Assembly (NCBI GenBank): GCA_030653435.1
Contig: JAURZI010000014.1
Location: 1 to 64,000, forward strand
Reading direction: 5' to 3'
Origin: Methylovulum sp.
GTDB taxonomy: Bacteria; Pseudomonadota; Gammaproteobacteria; Methylococcales; Methylomonadaceae
Length of the DNA stretch: 64,000 nucleotides
The notes beneath the pieces are model-generated. The model saw only the letters and a list, made by a program, of their open reading frames with translations, was not told the origin of the DNA and did no database searches. How positions within the stretch are numbered: position 1 is the first letter of the stretch; every line of letters starts with the position of its first letter. The position numbers and the translations under genes are program-made. This document shows positions 27,214 to 36,579 of the stretch, piece by piece.

Positions 27214-27231
27214 CATATAACACAGTTTAAT
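27214..27231. promoter_or_regulatory. Fourth copy of the upstream motif
   Basis: CATATAACACAGTTTAAT is identical over 18 bases to the copy at 27059. The two flank the GC-rich palindrome, which suggests local duplication. It is about 450 bp from the protein A promoter. Confidence 0.55.
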
Positions 27232-27396
27232 TATTTTGTTAATTCAGTTCGCTCTAGCGAAACACGTAGGATGGGTTTATGTAGGAAGTGCCAACAACAG
27301 ATATGCCATGTCTGACAGCCTCTAAGGCATCATTCAGGGCAGGCTTAAAAAGCTACAGCGAAACCTTATCGGATAACCGTGCCAACCTTAAACCAA

Positions 27397-27470
27397 CCAA
27401 TTGACGCATAGGAGCCTGCCTGATTTATCAGCGCAGAATCCTATGCAATATGAATAGCCCAATCAATTGG
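27397..27470. repeat. Nested inverted repeats
   Basis: Outer arms CCAATTGA (27397) and TCAATTGG (27463) enclose inner arms GCATAGGA (27406) and TCCTATGC (27439). The structure lies 65 bp past the stop of protein B. It may be a structured 3' end or the end of a decayed small element. Confidence 0.45.
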
Positions 27471-27534
27471 ACTTAACAACTAGACCGATCATTGCATCGG
27501 CAAGCTGTGAGGATATTTTGCAGATGCCTGTTGA

Positions 27535-28455
27535 TTATTTTCTAGTCGTTGGCCAATAGAATTGGGGCGCCGCTTTTGGAGCATGACCATAAGGAATCGG
27601 CAAGTTTGCGTCAATATCCGCATCAGCAGGTTCGATAGCCAAGTTATAACCGTCACCGCATGCAGCAGGCAGGGGGTTGGTGGTTAGGTTACGGGCAATC
27701 GTCATCGTCGGCCAATAGACCTTACCCAAATCCATATCGGCTTGGCTGTAAGGCATAACGGCTGGATCATTGAATTTTGTGGTCAGATGACCAATCCAGA
27801 CATCGGCTCTGGCGGAATCTTTATAGCTTTTTAGGCCTTTTTCGCAGTAATTGACTTCAGCTACACGCACTCTCAAGCTCTTAGCGCATGACGTGGATTT
27901 GAAAGACACCGGACCGACAACGAAAGGAGCAAACGCAGATCCGCTGGTGACTTCTTGCCAGATAGGCGCTGACTCATAAGGTTTTGGGCCGTTGTGTGCA
28001 GCGAAACCTCTTTTTAAAGGCGTTGAATGGGCTCCAACCAACGTATTTTTGTCAATATTTGGGATAAAGTTAGGAAATACGTTAGGCTGTACCGTATTTA
28101 ATCCGAGTCCGGTAAAACCTACGCCAGACACCACACCCGTAATATCCTCGGATAAGTCGGGTAAAGTGCCTACAATCGCACCGGTAGTCACATCCAGCTT
28201 GGTTACGACAGCCATCAACGGGTCGGCGGCATTTGGAAACACAGACGACATGGCAACGATATTTTTGCTGTTTCCCGTTGCTGAGTCACCATTACCATCA
28301 CAACCATGAGATAAGTTAAATGCGTTATAGGACACTACGCCTTCCTGAACAACATCTCTGATGCCGGTATGCGCCAATACGCTTTGGGCAGCAACAGATA
28401 CTAACGTCGCAGCCGAATAAAGTGCCAATTTTTTTACCAGTTTGGTGTTTGTCAT
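27535..28455 (-). CDS. Large secreted protein B, predicted mature N-terminal His
   Basis: A 306-residue paralogue of protein A. Predicted cleavage at AAQSVLA|HTGIRDV again yields N-terminal His. Shared landmarks: SYNAFNLSHGC, QPNVFPNF, SFKSTSCAKSLRVR, VNYCEKG, DVWIGH, YWPTMTIARN, TNPLPAAC and ADIDANLPIPYG. It has extra His residues (GAHSTP, AAHNGP, YGHAP). The ATG at 28455 has GGGGG five bases upstream, in the same position as in protein A. It carries its own sigma-54 promoter. It is probably a periplasmic, surface or secreted protein; metal binding is inferred from the N-terminal His and the conserved SHGC. Confidence 0.8.
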   Translation of the reverse strand: MTNTKLVKKLALYSAATLVSVAAQSVLAHTGIRDVVQEGVVSYNAFNLSHGCDGNGDSATGNSKNIVAMSSVFPNAADPLMAVVTKLDVTTGAIVGTLPDLSEDITGVVSGVGFTGLGLNTVQPNVFPNFIPNIDKNTLVGAHSTPLKRGFAAHNGPKPYESAPIWQEVTSGSAFAPFVVGPVSFKSTSCAKSLRVRVAEVNYCEKGLKSYKDSARADVWIGHLTTKFNDPAVMPYSQADMDLGKVYWPTMTIARNLTTNPLPAACGDGYNLAIEPADADIDANLPIPYGHAPKAAPQFYWPTTRK

Positions 28456-28562
28456 CAAGTCCCCCTTGGGATACGTTATTAGATTGTTATGTGAGTTTTA
28501 CCGTTACCGTATAGGCCAGGATCGTTTACAGCCTGTTCCGTTTATCGCTAACTCAATAAGAC

Positions 28563-28581
28563 AAAGCACTACTCATGCCAA
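28563..28581 (-). promoter_or_regulatory. Sigma-54 (-24/-12) promoter of large secreted protein B
   Basis: The minus strand reads TTGGCATGAGTAGTGCTTT, with GG (28579-28578) and GC (28567-28566) separated by exactly 10 bases. It differs at only two positions from the 19-nt block before protein A. The predicted start near 28554 gives a leader of about 100 nt. Confidence 0.75.
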
Positions 28582-28751
28582 CCTCAATATACAGACCAAT
28601 ATTATATTTTTTAATAACTAATTGAATTAAAAGTAAAAAAATATTGTTGATAACAAATTTTCAGAACTAACCATCCCGGCCCCGCTGCTTTAAAAACCCG
28701 CTATTATTCAAAAAAAGCCAGTCTCCCCAGCTTTGGAATAAGTAAATGTGT

Positions 28752-28771
28752 GAAATGACACACTTTGTAAT
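28752..28771. promoter_or_regulatory. Upstream activator-like motif of protein B, proximal
   Basis: GAAATGACACACTTTGTAAT resembles CATATNACACANTTTAAT with a 2-base insertion, and lies within the dyad TGTGT-N6-ACACA (28747-28762). Its centre is about 195 bp upstream of the -12 element, matching the 205-bp spacing in protein A. Confidence 0.5.
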
Positions 28772-28845
28772 CACGCTGCCGTACGGCAAGCTGCATGCCG
28801 CCTAGCCCCAAGAAAAACCATGCTATTTGGCCTAACGGACTGCGC

Positions 28846-28863
28846 CATATGACACGGTTTTTT
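28846..28863. promoter_or_regulatory. Upstream activator-like motif of protein B, distal
   Basis: CATATGACACGGTTTTTT matches the consensus at most positions and lies about 288 bp upstream of the -12 element. This compares with about 300 bp for the corresponding copy upstream of protein A. Confidence 0.5.
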
Positions 28864-28910
28864 ATAGGGCTGAAAGCTTGCGTGGCACTGGATTGATGCC
28901 CTGCCTACAA

Positions 28911-28954
28911 AGCAAAAAAGGCATGAAGTACGAGGACTTCATGCCTTTTTTGCT
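28911..28954. terminator. Strong bidirectional terminator after secA
   Basis: A perfect 19-bp inverted repeat (AGCAAAAAAGGCATGAAGT and its complement, 6-nt loop) gives U-rich ends in both directions. It lies 20 bp beyond the secA stop and ends the secA transcript on the minus strand. Confidence 0.9.
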
Positions 28955-28974
28955 ACTGGGCTTTATTGATAACG

Positions 28975-31695
28975 CTAACTGATTTTGCCGTGGCATTGCT
29001 TAAATTTCAATCCAGAACCACAAGGGCAAGGGTCGTTACGGCCTACCTTATTCGGATCCCGGATTATAGGCTGTTGCACCGCATCATCGTCGCCCTCTGC
29101 TTCGTCAGACTCCTTTTCGTAAGTCTCCAGTGCAGACGCCGTGGCATGCTCAAAGTGCATTTCCCTAGGCGCTTGCATTTGTTCGTCGATAGCCTGGACA
29201 TCTTCTTCTTGCCTGACCTGGACCTTCAATAAAATACTGATGACTTCATATTTGATATGCTCAAGCAAACTGGTGAACATCTCAAACGCTTCACGCTTGT
29301 ATTCTTGCTTGGGGTCTTTTTGCGCGTAGCCCCTGAAGTGTATGCCTTGGCGCAAATAATCCATAGCGGCCAAATGTTCTTTCCAGCTATTATCCAGGAC
29401 TTGCAGCATGACTGACTTTTCAAAATGCCGCATGACTTCTTCGGTGATATGCTGCTCTTTTGCCTTATGATTTTCTTCCAGAAGCGTGATAATGTGCTCA
29501 CGCAACGCAGCTTCATGCAGGGTATGATCTTCCTCAAGCATTTTACGCACAGGAACCTGCACATTAAATTCCTGGTGCAAATGCTCTTCCAGTTCGTCGA
29601 TAGCCCATTGCTCCACCATAGTCTTGGGCGGAATGTATTGGGTGATAAGGTTGTTCACAACATCCCTGAGTATCGCCGCGATAATATCGGAAATTTCCGT
29701 TGCCGCCATTAGCTCAGTACGCTGTGCATAAATGACTTTACGTTGGTCATTGGCCACATCATCGTAAGCCAGGATTTCCTTACGCACATCAAAGTTACGC
29801 CCTTCAACCTTGCGTTGTGCGTTTTCTATCGAACGGGTCACCCATGGATGTTCAATGGCTTCACCATTACCCATGCCCAATTTCTGCATTAAGCCCGCAA
29901 CCCGGTCGGAAGCAAAAATACGCATCAAATCATCTTGCAGCGACAGATAAAAGCGCGTGGAGCCTGGATCGCCCTGACGCCCCGAACGGCCTCTTAACTG
30001 GTTATCGATACGACGTGACTCATGACGCTCTGAACCGATCACATGCAAACCGCCAGTGGCAAGCACCTGGTTATGTCTATCCAACCAAGCGCCTTTTACC
30101 TTGTCTTTTTCAGCATCTGTGGCATCAGGCCCCAAGGCTTTCAGTTCCGCCTCAAGATTGCCGCCCAACACAATATCGGTGCCCCGCCCCGCCATATTCG
30201 TCGCAATCGTGACCGCGCCGGGCATGCCCGCCTGTTCGATAATATGCGCTTCACGTTCATGCTGCTTGGCATTGAGCACCTCGTGCGTAATCCCTTGCTG
30301 CTGCAATAACAGCGATAAACGCTCGGAATTTTCAATCGAGGTCGTGCCTACCAGCACCGGTTGTCCTCGACTGACACATTCTTTGATGTCTTCGGCAACC
30401 GCGTTATATTTCTCGTCGGCCGTCAGATAAACGACGTCGCATAAATCCCGACGTATCATCGGCCGATGCGTAGGGATGACGATAACTTCCAGCCCATAAA
30501 TCTTGTTTAATTCAAACGCCTCGGTATCCGCCGTACCGGTCATGCCCGACAATTTTTCATATAGGCGGAAATAATTCTGGAACGTGATAGAGGCCAGCGT
30601 CTGGTTTTCATTTTGTATCTTGACGTGTTCTTTTGCTTCGATAGCCTGATGCAGGCCTTCGGACCAGCGCCGACCGGGCATGACCCGACCGGTAAACTCA
30701 TCGACAATAATGACTTCATTATTGGCCACGATGTAATCGACATCTTTTTTGAACAACACATGCCCCCGTAACGAGGCGCTGAGATAATGCATCATGCGGA
30801 TATTGGTCGCATCATAGAGACTGGTCCCGTCCGCAATTAAACCATGTTCAACCATTAAACGCTCGACACGTTCATGGCCTGCTTCGGTCAAATGGATTTG
30901 CCGCGCTTTTTCATCAACGGTGTAGTCACCCGGTTCACCCTCTTTTTCCTGTTTTTGCAGGCATGGGATGATCTCGTTGGCTTTAATATAGACTTCAGTG
31001 CTTTCTTCTGTCGGCCCTGAAATAATCAGCGGCGTCCTCGCCTCATCAATAAGAATAGAATCGACTTCATCGACAATCGCAAAGCTCAAGTCCCGCTGGA
31101 CTTTCTGCTCCATGCTAAACGCCATGTTGTCACGCAAATAATCGAAACCAAATTCATTATTGGTGCCGTAAGTGATGTCTGCCGCATAAGCGCTACGCCT
31201 TGACGGTTGATCCATCTGGCTGATAATTACACCGGTGGTCATGCCTAGAAAGGCATAAAGCCGACCCATCCATTCAGAATCACGTTTTGCCAAGTAATCG
31301 TTAACGGTGACCACATGCACGCCGCGTCCAGGCAGAGCATTGAGATAGGCCGCCAACGTCGCCATCAGGGTTTTGCCTTCACCCGTCTTCATTTCGGCAA
31401 TTTTGCCGTCATGGAGTATCATCCCGCCGATCAACTGCACGTCGAAATGGCGCATGCCAAACACCCGCGTAGAGGCCTCCCGAACTGTTGCAAAAGCTTC
31501 AGGGATAAGGCTATCCAGTTTTTCGCCCTGTGCCAGACGGTCACGAAACTCCTGGGTTTTTGCTTTTAATGCCTCATCAGATAATTTTTCGTATTCCAAA
31601 GCCAGTGCATTGATCTTTTTGACCAACTTCCTTTTTTTCTTGACCAGCCTATCGTTACGGCTCCCTACAACAAGTTTAACTAGCTTACCCAGCAT
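28975..31695 (-). CDS. secA: Protein translocase ATPase SecA
   Basis: A 906-residue SecA, the motor that drives unfolded preproteins through SecYEG. Visible: N-terminal [16 protein letters not shown], Walker [14 protein letters not shown]-like [32 protein letters not shown], and [21 protein letters not shown] split across motifs V/VI. A C-terminal zinc-binding tail follows ([19 protein letters not shown]) for SecB and lipid contact. The length is typical. A strong terminator follows and the promoter region is shared with the divergent DUF502 gene. Confidence 0.98.
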   Translation of the reverse strand: MLGKLVKLVVGSRNDRLVKKKRKLVKKINALALEYEKLSDEALKAKTQEFRDRLAQGEKLDSLIPEAFATVREASTRVFGMRHFDVQLIGGMILHDGKIAEMKTGEGKTLMATLAAYLNALPGRGVHVVTVNDYLAKRDSEWMGRLYAFLGMTTGVIISQMDQPSRRSAYAADITYGTNNEFGFDYLRDNMAFSMEQKVQRDLSFAIVDEVDSILIDEARTPLIISGPTEESTEVYIKANEIIPCLQKQEKEGEPGDYTVDEKARQIHLTEAGHERVERLMVEHGLIADGTSLYDATNIRMMHYLSASLRGHVLFKKDVDYIVANNEVIIVDEFTGRVMPGRRWSEGLHQAIEAKEHVKIQNENQTLASITFQNYFRLYEKLSGMTGTADTEAFELNKIYGLEVIVIPTHRPMIRRDLCDVVYLTADEKYNAVAEDIKECVSRGQPVLVGTTSIENSERLSLLLQQQGITHEVLNAKQHEREAHIIEQAGMPGAVTIATNMAGRGTDIVLGGNLEAELKALGPDATDAEKDKVKGAWLDRHNQVLATGGLHVIGSERHESRRIDNQLRGRSGRQGDPGSTRFYLSLQDDLMRIFASDRVAGLMQKLGMGNGEAIEHPWVTRSIENAQRKVEGRNFDVRKEILAYDDVANDQRKVIYAQRTELMAATEISDIIAAILRDVVNNLITQYIPPKTMVEQWAIDELEEHLHQEFNVQVPVRKMLEEDHTLHEAALREHIITLLEENHKAKEQHITEEVMRHFEKSVMLQVLDNSWKEHLAAMDYLRQGIHFRGYAQKDPKQEYKREAFEMFTSLLEHIKYEVISILLKVQVRQEEDVQAIDEQMQAPREMHFEHATASALETYEKESDEAEGDDDAVQQPIIRDPNKVGRNDPCPCGSGLKFKQCHGKIS

Positions 31696-32048
31696 GTCTT
31701 TTTCCGGTGTGAATTGAATGGTGTGAATGAGTAATAGATGAATCTAAGCGCCGGATTATATACTGTCTGACTTATTAGTTACAGATAAAACACCCCGTGT
31801 TTATCCACGCCACGCCAGCATGAGGCAGCTAAGTGACTGATTTAACAACGGGAGCTCCAGGCACGTAGCCGCCTACCCCATGAACATACCGTACATAAAT
31901 CCGCCCGGCATTGAATTTGGCATATAATTCCCTGCGGTTTGCGTCGGTTGAATACGGTATTCCGCAGCATTCAAGCGGCATTATCAATGCACACCAGCCC
32001 TGGCGCATTCGGGCACAGATCATTATCGAGCGGACACGAGGAGAAAAA
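31696..32048. promoter_or_regulatory. Divergent secA / DUF502 promoter region
   Basis: About 350 bp with no gene. On the minus strand a perfect -10 hexamer TATAAT (31760-31755) stands 60 bp before secA, but its -35 is weak (TGTAAC at 17-bp spacing). On the plus strand TATAAT (31923-31928) is a candidate -10 for the DUF502 gene. No SecM-like leader peptide gene was recognised. Confidence 0.4.
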
Positions 32049-32639
32049 ATGAAAGAATCTACTAAAAAATTATTAAATTATTTCCTTATCGGCATCCTAG
32101 CCATTATCCCTATAGTTGTTGTTCTACAGATTATCATTTTCCTGAAAGGCTTAGTTTCCGACCTGTTCAGCGTCGTTTACGGCTATGCAGACAGTTATGT
32201 TTATACTGCGCTGCTGTTCATGCTCAGCTTTGTTATCGTCGTTTTCATAGGTTACAAAATCGTCGAAACAGGCCGCCCGTGGGTCATTACTATCTTTGAC
32301 CATATCATTGATAGAATTCCCTTTTTAAACACCATTTACCGGGTGTTGAAAAAAGTCATCAATATGTTCTCGTCGCACGACCAAAAAATTGCGAAAGAAG
32401 TCGTTTATGTGGAATATCCCAGTGCCGGCATATGGGTGCCCGCTTATGTAACCAACCGCTACGAAGACAAATATGTATTGTTTATCCCGACCTCGCCCAA
32501 TCCTACCTCAGGATTTACTGTCATCGTCGATAAATCAAAAATAGTGAAATCCACCATGGATATTGAAGAAGCTACCAGTTTTATTGTTAGCGTTGGCGTC
32601 GATTACGAAAAAGCATCGGAAATGACTGACCTGAACTGA
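32049..32639 (+). CDS. DUF502 family membrane protein
   Basis: A 196-residue protein with two transmembrane helices (LIGILAIIPIVVVLQIIIF and LLFMLSFVIVVFIGY) and the DUF502 core: HIIDRIPFLNTIYRVLKK, YVEYPSAGIWVPAYVTN, FIPTSPNPTSGFTVIVD and STMDIEEATSFIVSVG. The function of DUF502 is unknown. The ATG at 32049 follows GAGGAG; the frame is open further up. It is followed by a small lipoprotein gene. Confidence 0.92.
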   Translation: MKESTKKLLNYFLIGILAIIPIVVVLQIIIFLKGLVSDLFSVVYGYADSYVYTALLFMLSFVIVVFIGYKIVETGRPWVITIFDHIIDRIPFLNTIYRVLKKVINMFSSHDQKIAKEVVYVEYPSAGIWVPAYVTNRYEDKYVLFIPTSPNPTSGFTVIVDKSKIVKSTMDIEEATSFIVSVGVDYEKASEMTDLN

Positions 32640-32674
32640 TGAGCCACCCACACCAAAACAAAGAAGAGGGCACT

Positions 32675-32869
32675 ATGAACCAGTATAAAGTAGCGGTATT
32701 GCTGTTGCTGATTGCGGTGGCTGCATGCAGCAAAGAAGAAGAACAAGAGCTTAAGGCGGAAGCGCCTGCGCCCTTTAAAGCCCAAGTGGATACCGCCAAA
32801 CAGGTAAATGGGACCATCCAGGATGCTGCTGCACAGCAACGGCAAAGCATTGACGAACAATCCCAATAA
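32675..32869 (+). CDS. Small lipoprotein
   Basis: A 64-residue lipoprotein: MNQYKVAVLLLLIAVAAC ends in lipobox VAAC, and the mature part is short, charged and Gln/Glu-rich (SKEEEQELKAEAP, QDAAAQQRQSIDEQSQ), probably disordered or helical. AGAAGAGGG precedes the ATG. It lies 35 bp after the DUF502 gene and is probably co-transcribed with it. A 12-bp hairpin follows. No function is known. Confidence 0.75.
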   Translation: MNQYKVAVLLLLIAVAACSKEEEQELKAEAPAPFKAQVDTAKQVNGTIQDAAAQQRQSIDEQSQ

Positions 32870-32875
32870 GCGGAC

Positions 32876-32902
32876 GGTAGAGGCGCAGTTTGCGCCTCTA
32901 CC
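32876..32902. terminator. Hairpin between small lipoprotein gene and fbp
   Basis: Perfect 12-bp stem (GGTAGAGGCGCA / TGCGCCTCTACC) with a 3-nt loop between convergent genes. It is probably a shared terminator, although no U-run follows on the plus strand. Confidence 0.6.
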
Positions 32903-32908
32903 TAAGAT

Positions 32909-33913
32909 TCAGCCTTCCTGATGATAGCTGACGATACGCTCCACTTCATTTTTGGAGCCCAACACCACCGGCACACGTTGATGCACGCCGGTCGGCTTAA
33001 TGTCCAGTATGCGCTCACGCCCTGTAGAACAAGCGCCGCCGGCCTGTTCGATAATAAACGCCATGGGGTTGGCTTCATACATGAGGCGTAATTTGGCGGG
33101 CTTTAACGGATCACGCGTATCCAAGGGATATAAAAATACGCCGCCGCGCGTCAGTATCCGATAAACATCGGCAACAAAAGACGCCACCCAGCGCATATTA
33201 AAGTCTTTGCCGCGCACACCTTCCGTACCTTGCAAGCATTCTTCTATATAACGCTGCACGGGCGCTTCCCAGAAACGCTGGTTTGACATATTAATGGCAA
33301 ATTCGCAGGTTTCGTCAGGAATCCTCATATCAGGATGCGTCAACAAGAATTCACCTATATCCTGATCCAGGGTAAAACCGTTAACGCCATGCCCTGTTGT
33401 CAATACCAGCATTGTTGACGGCCCATAGATCACAAACCCCGCGCAAACCTGCTCAGAACCCTTGCGTAAAAAATCTTCCAGCTCCGGCTCCACCGCTTCC
33501 CGGCAACGCAGGATAGAAAAAATAGTACCCACGGCCAAATTGACATCGATATTTGAAGAGCCGTCCAGCGGATCGAACAAAACCAGATATTTGCCTTTTT
33601 TATATTGCGAAGGGATAGGAATGAACTCATCGTTTTCTTCCGACGCCATACCGGCCAGATGCCCTGTCCAATTGAGCGCATTGACCATAATGTCATTTGT
33701 GATGATATCCAGTTTTTTTTGCACCTCGCCTTGGATATTCTCGGAACCGGCGCTGCCCAGCACACCGATCAACTGGCCTCGGTTAACCTTGTGAGAAATT
33801 TGCTTGCAGGCCGTGACGATATTGTTCAGCAATAAAGTGAACGTGCCTGATGCTTCCGGTAACTCGCACTGTTGTTCTATGATGAACCGTGTCAGGGTAA
33901 CTTTATTAGTCAT
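32909..33913 (-). CDS. fbp: Fructose-1,6-bisphosphatase class I
   Basis: A 334-residue class I enzyme that hydrolyses fructose 1,6-bisphosphate in gluconeogenesis and in sugar-phosphate regeneration (ribulose monophosphate pathway). Motifs: metal-binding and substrate region [16 protein letters not shown], the upstream acidic site [11 protein letters not shown], and the C-terminal [15 protein letters not shown]. The start at 33913 ([15 protein letters not shown]) fits the family; the ORF extends upstream to 34000 without similarity. Confidence 0.97.
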   Translation of the reverse strand: MTNKVTLTRFIIEQQCELPEASGTFTLLLNNIVTACKQISHKVNRGQLIGVLGSAGSENIQGEVQKKLDIITNDIMVNALNWTGHLAGMASEENDEFIPIPSQYKKGKYLVLFDPLDGSSNIDVNLAVGTIFSILRCREAVEPELEDFLRKGSEQVCAGFVIYGPSTMLVLTTGHGVNGFTLDQDIGEFLLTHPDMRIPDETCEFAINMSNQRFWEAPVQRYIEECLQGTEGVRGKDFNMRWVASFVADVYRILTRGGVFLYPLDTRDPLKPAKLRLMYEANPMAFIIEQAGGACSTGRERILDIKPTGVHQRVPVVLGSKNEVERIVSYHQEG

Positions 33914-34080
33914 ATAACTCTCTACTCTGTGTAAAAAAACATGGGTGCCGTGCCCCGAAAACTTTGCCCCCCCACTTCGCCTCATCCAAGATATCCGCAA
34001 TAGCGCGCGTTACCCAAATCTAGGGGAAGGCGCGCACCGCCGCCCACATATGACTATGCACAGCAGTTGCCAGCAGCGCG

Positions 34081-34353
34081 CTATCTCTTCTTGAATACGG
34101 TATTGTAAATTTTGCAGGTTAGTATGGAAGCCGCCAGCATGAAGGTGATGGCATTGGCAAAAATGATGGCGTTATTGGCGATATAAATGCCGTAGACCAG
34201 CCAGCAAAACACGCCGCTGGTAAACAAGCTGTACATACCCAAAGAAAGGGAATCCGTGTCTTTGGTTTTGATCGTCAAAATGGCTTGAGGTAAAAATGAA
34301 GACGTTGTCAACGTGGCGGCCAGATAGCCGATTATTTCAGGCGTGATAATCAT
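34081..34353 (-). CDS. SemiSWEET-type (PQ-loop/MtN3) small transporter
   Basis: A 90-residue protein with three transmembrane helices, one triple-helix bundle as in bacterial SemiSWEETs, which dimerise to move sugars. The PQ-like motif is in SSFLPQAILTIKTKDTDSL, followed by SLFTSGVFCWLVYGIYI and IIFANAITFMLAASIL. The substrate cannot be predicted. It stands alone between fbp and the hydroxylase-like gene. Confidence 0.88.
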   Translation of the reverse strand: MIITPEIIGYLAATLTTSSFLPQAILTIKTKDTDSLSLGMYSLFTSGVFCWLVYGIYIANNAIIFANAITFMLAASILTCKIYNTVFKKR

Positions 34354-34487
34354 AGGTAGTATTGGGTTTTTGCTTTAGCGCAGCCGAAAAACGCTGAAGA
34401 ATAGGGCTATCACCGTTGCGGGCTAGTCTAGTGAGTCACTATCGACATGTCAATACAAGCGCGATGGCCAGGATTCGTCGCAGCCCG

Positions 34488-34964
34488 TCAGCGTTTAATC
34501 CGGGTCCCCAGCAAATAATCAAACCAGGGCCAGGTGACACACCAGTTGCTGTCGTGACCGGACGAATTGCACAAATGATGCTCATAATGCCAGCGCAAAT
34601 GCCGTTTTGCCCAGATAGGATCAAGATGGGCCCTGCGGTGTTTGTAGTAATAAAGCGCCAAAGACAAATAAACCGCACTGACCAATTCCGGCAACCAGAA
34701 CAATAACGGCAGGTGCAACAACACAATGCCGCCTAACACAACCAGCTCCTTGCTTTGGGTATTCCAGGTCGTCAGGCTGATATGTTTATAGCCCGGATCC
34801 ACCATGCCGTTTTGGGCGCAAACAGCATGATGCTCGTGCAAATGATAAGCCCAGAAGCTGTGCGGATTTCCCCCCAGGGCATGCAGAATATATTTGTGCA
34901 TCAGCCATTCACCGGCATTGGCATACAACAGGCCCAACAGGAATTGAATGGCTGTAGCTAGCAT
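34488..34964 (-). CDS. Fatty-acid hydroxylase/sterol desaturase-like di-iron membrane protein
   Basis: A 158-residue membrane protein with the histidine motifs of the integral-membrane di-iron hydroxylase family: EWLMHKYILH, HLHEHH, HRRAHLD, and HLRWHYEHH near the C-terminus. It is shorter than typical sterol desaturases but in the size range of small bacterial members. It would hydroxylate a lipid or carotenoid-like substrate. The start lies 2 bp from the hemF stop, so it is probably in an operon with hemF, an O2-dependent enzyme. Confidence 0.8.
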   Translation of the reverse strand: MLATAIQFLLGLLYANAGEWLMHKYILHALGGNPHSFWAYHLHEHHAVCAQNGMVDPGYKHISLTTWNTQSKELVVLGGIVLLHLPLLFWLPELVSAVYLSLALYYYKHRRAHLDPIWAKRHLRWHYEHHLCNSSGHDSNWCVTWPWFDYLLGTRIKR

Positions 34965-34966
34965 CG

Positions 34967-35902
<936 letters not shown>

Positions 35903-35933
35903 TTAAACAAGTGCAAATGCTATCAGTTTTTCC

Positions 35934-35968
35934 AACCGCAACAAAAAATCCTTTTTTTTGTTGCGGTT
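35934..35968. terminator. Perfect 15-bp terminator-like hairpin upstream of hemF
   Basis: AACCGCAACAAAAAA and its exact complement with a 5-nt loop. A-rich and U-rich arms resemble a bidirectional intrinsic terminator, yet it lies in a divergent intergenic region upstream of two genes. It may attenuate hemF or end an unannotated short RNA (see the structured segment at 35997-36065). Confidence 0.6.
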
Positions 35969-35996
35969 ATTACTGAACTGTATTACCCGTCCTGGT

Positions 35997-36065
35997 GGCA
36001 AAGCCAAAACCTGCATAAACGCAGATAGCTTATCCGCTTTCCGGCTACACCTTAAAGCTAAGGTG
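35997..36065. other. Structured intergenic segment, possible ncRNA or leader
   Basis: Consecutive short hairpins: GGC-AAA-GCC (35997-36005), CTGC-ATAAAC-GCAG (36011-36024) and CACCTTA-AAGC-TAAGGTG (36048-36065). Together with the terminator-like hairpin at 35934 they suggest an RNA transcribed on the minus strand. No known riboswitch consensus could be matched. Confidence 0.3.
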
Positions 36066-36158
36066 CATTCATAAAGATGAAACAAAAACACGTCATAATG
36101 ACGACACATCTTTTTGATAATATTGAAAATACTACGACACTCATCAATAAACAATATC

Positions 36159-36518
36159 ATGGTTATGAATACTATACTTTCAGATTTGAACAACACCTCA
36201 ACCGGCATTGAAGCGTCGGCAATCATATCGGCTGATGGTTTAGTGATCGCTGCGGCCCTTCCGGAAGGCATGGACGAAGACAGTGTCGGCGCAATGAGCG
36301 CAGCACTGCTGTCAGTCAGCAGCCGTAGCAGCCTGGAGTTGGTTAACAGCGCGCTGGAACAGATAGTGGTTAAGGGCAAGCAAGGCTATATCTTGATCAC
36401 TCATGTGTGCAAAGACGTGATATTGACCGTCATCACCCAGTCCCACAAGGAGCTTGAGCCTATTATTTCGGAAATAAAACATTCGAGCGAAAAAATCAGT
36501 GCCCACCTAAATAGATAA
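36159..36518 (+). CDS. Roadblock/LC7 domain protein
   Basis: A 119-residue single-domain roadblock/LC7 protein: IEASAIISADGLVIAAALP, GAMSAALLSVSSRSSLEL and KQGYILITHVCKDVILTVI. Bacterial members (MglB-like) dimerise and often act on small Ras-like GTPases or in motility and polarity, but no GTPase gene is adjacent. ATGs at 36159 and 36165 are both possible. It is followed by cysM 60 bp downstream. Confidence 0.85.
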   Translation: MVMNTILSDLNNTSTGIEASAIISADGLVIAAALPEGMDEDSVGAMSAALLSVSSRSSLELVNSALEQIVVKGKQGYILITHVCKDVILTVITQSHKELEPIISEIKHSSEKISAHLNR

Positions 36519-36579
36519 GCGGCACTTGCCGACGAATATGGGATAATCAGGCCATCGTTTTTTATCTTTGGTGCCCGCC

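Noticed and set aside
25634-28455. Firm naming of the large secreted proteins as MopE/CorA copper proteins
   Set aside because: The layout and host fit, but I cannot align to those proteins here and do not rely on memory of their sequences; kept only as a possibility.
35997-36065. GEMM-like pattern (GGCAAAGCC) near hemF
   Set aside because: Only isolated words match; order and spacing do not fit any riboswitch class I know.
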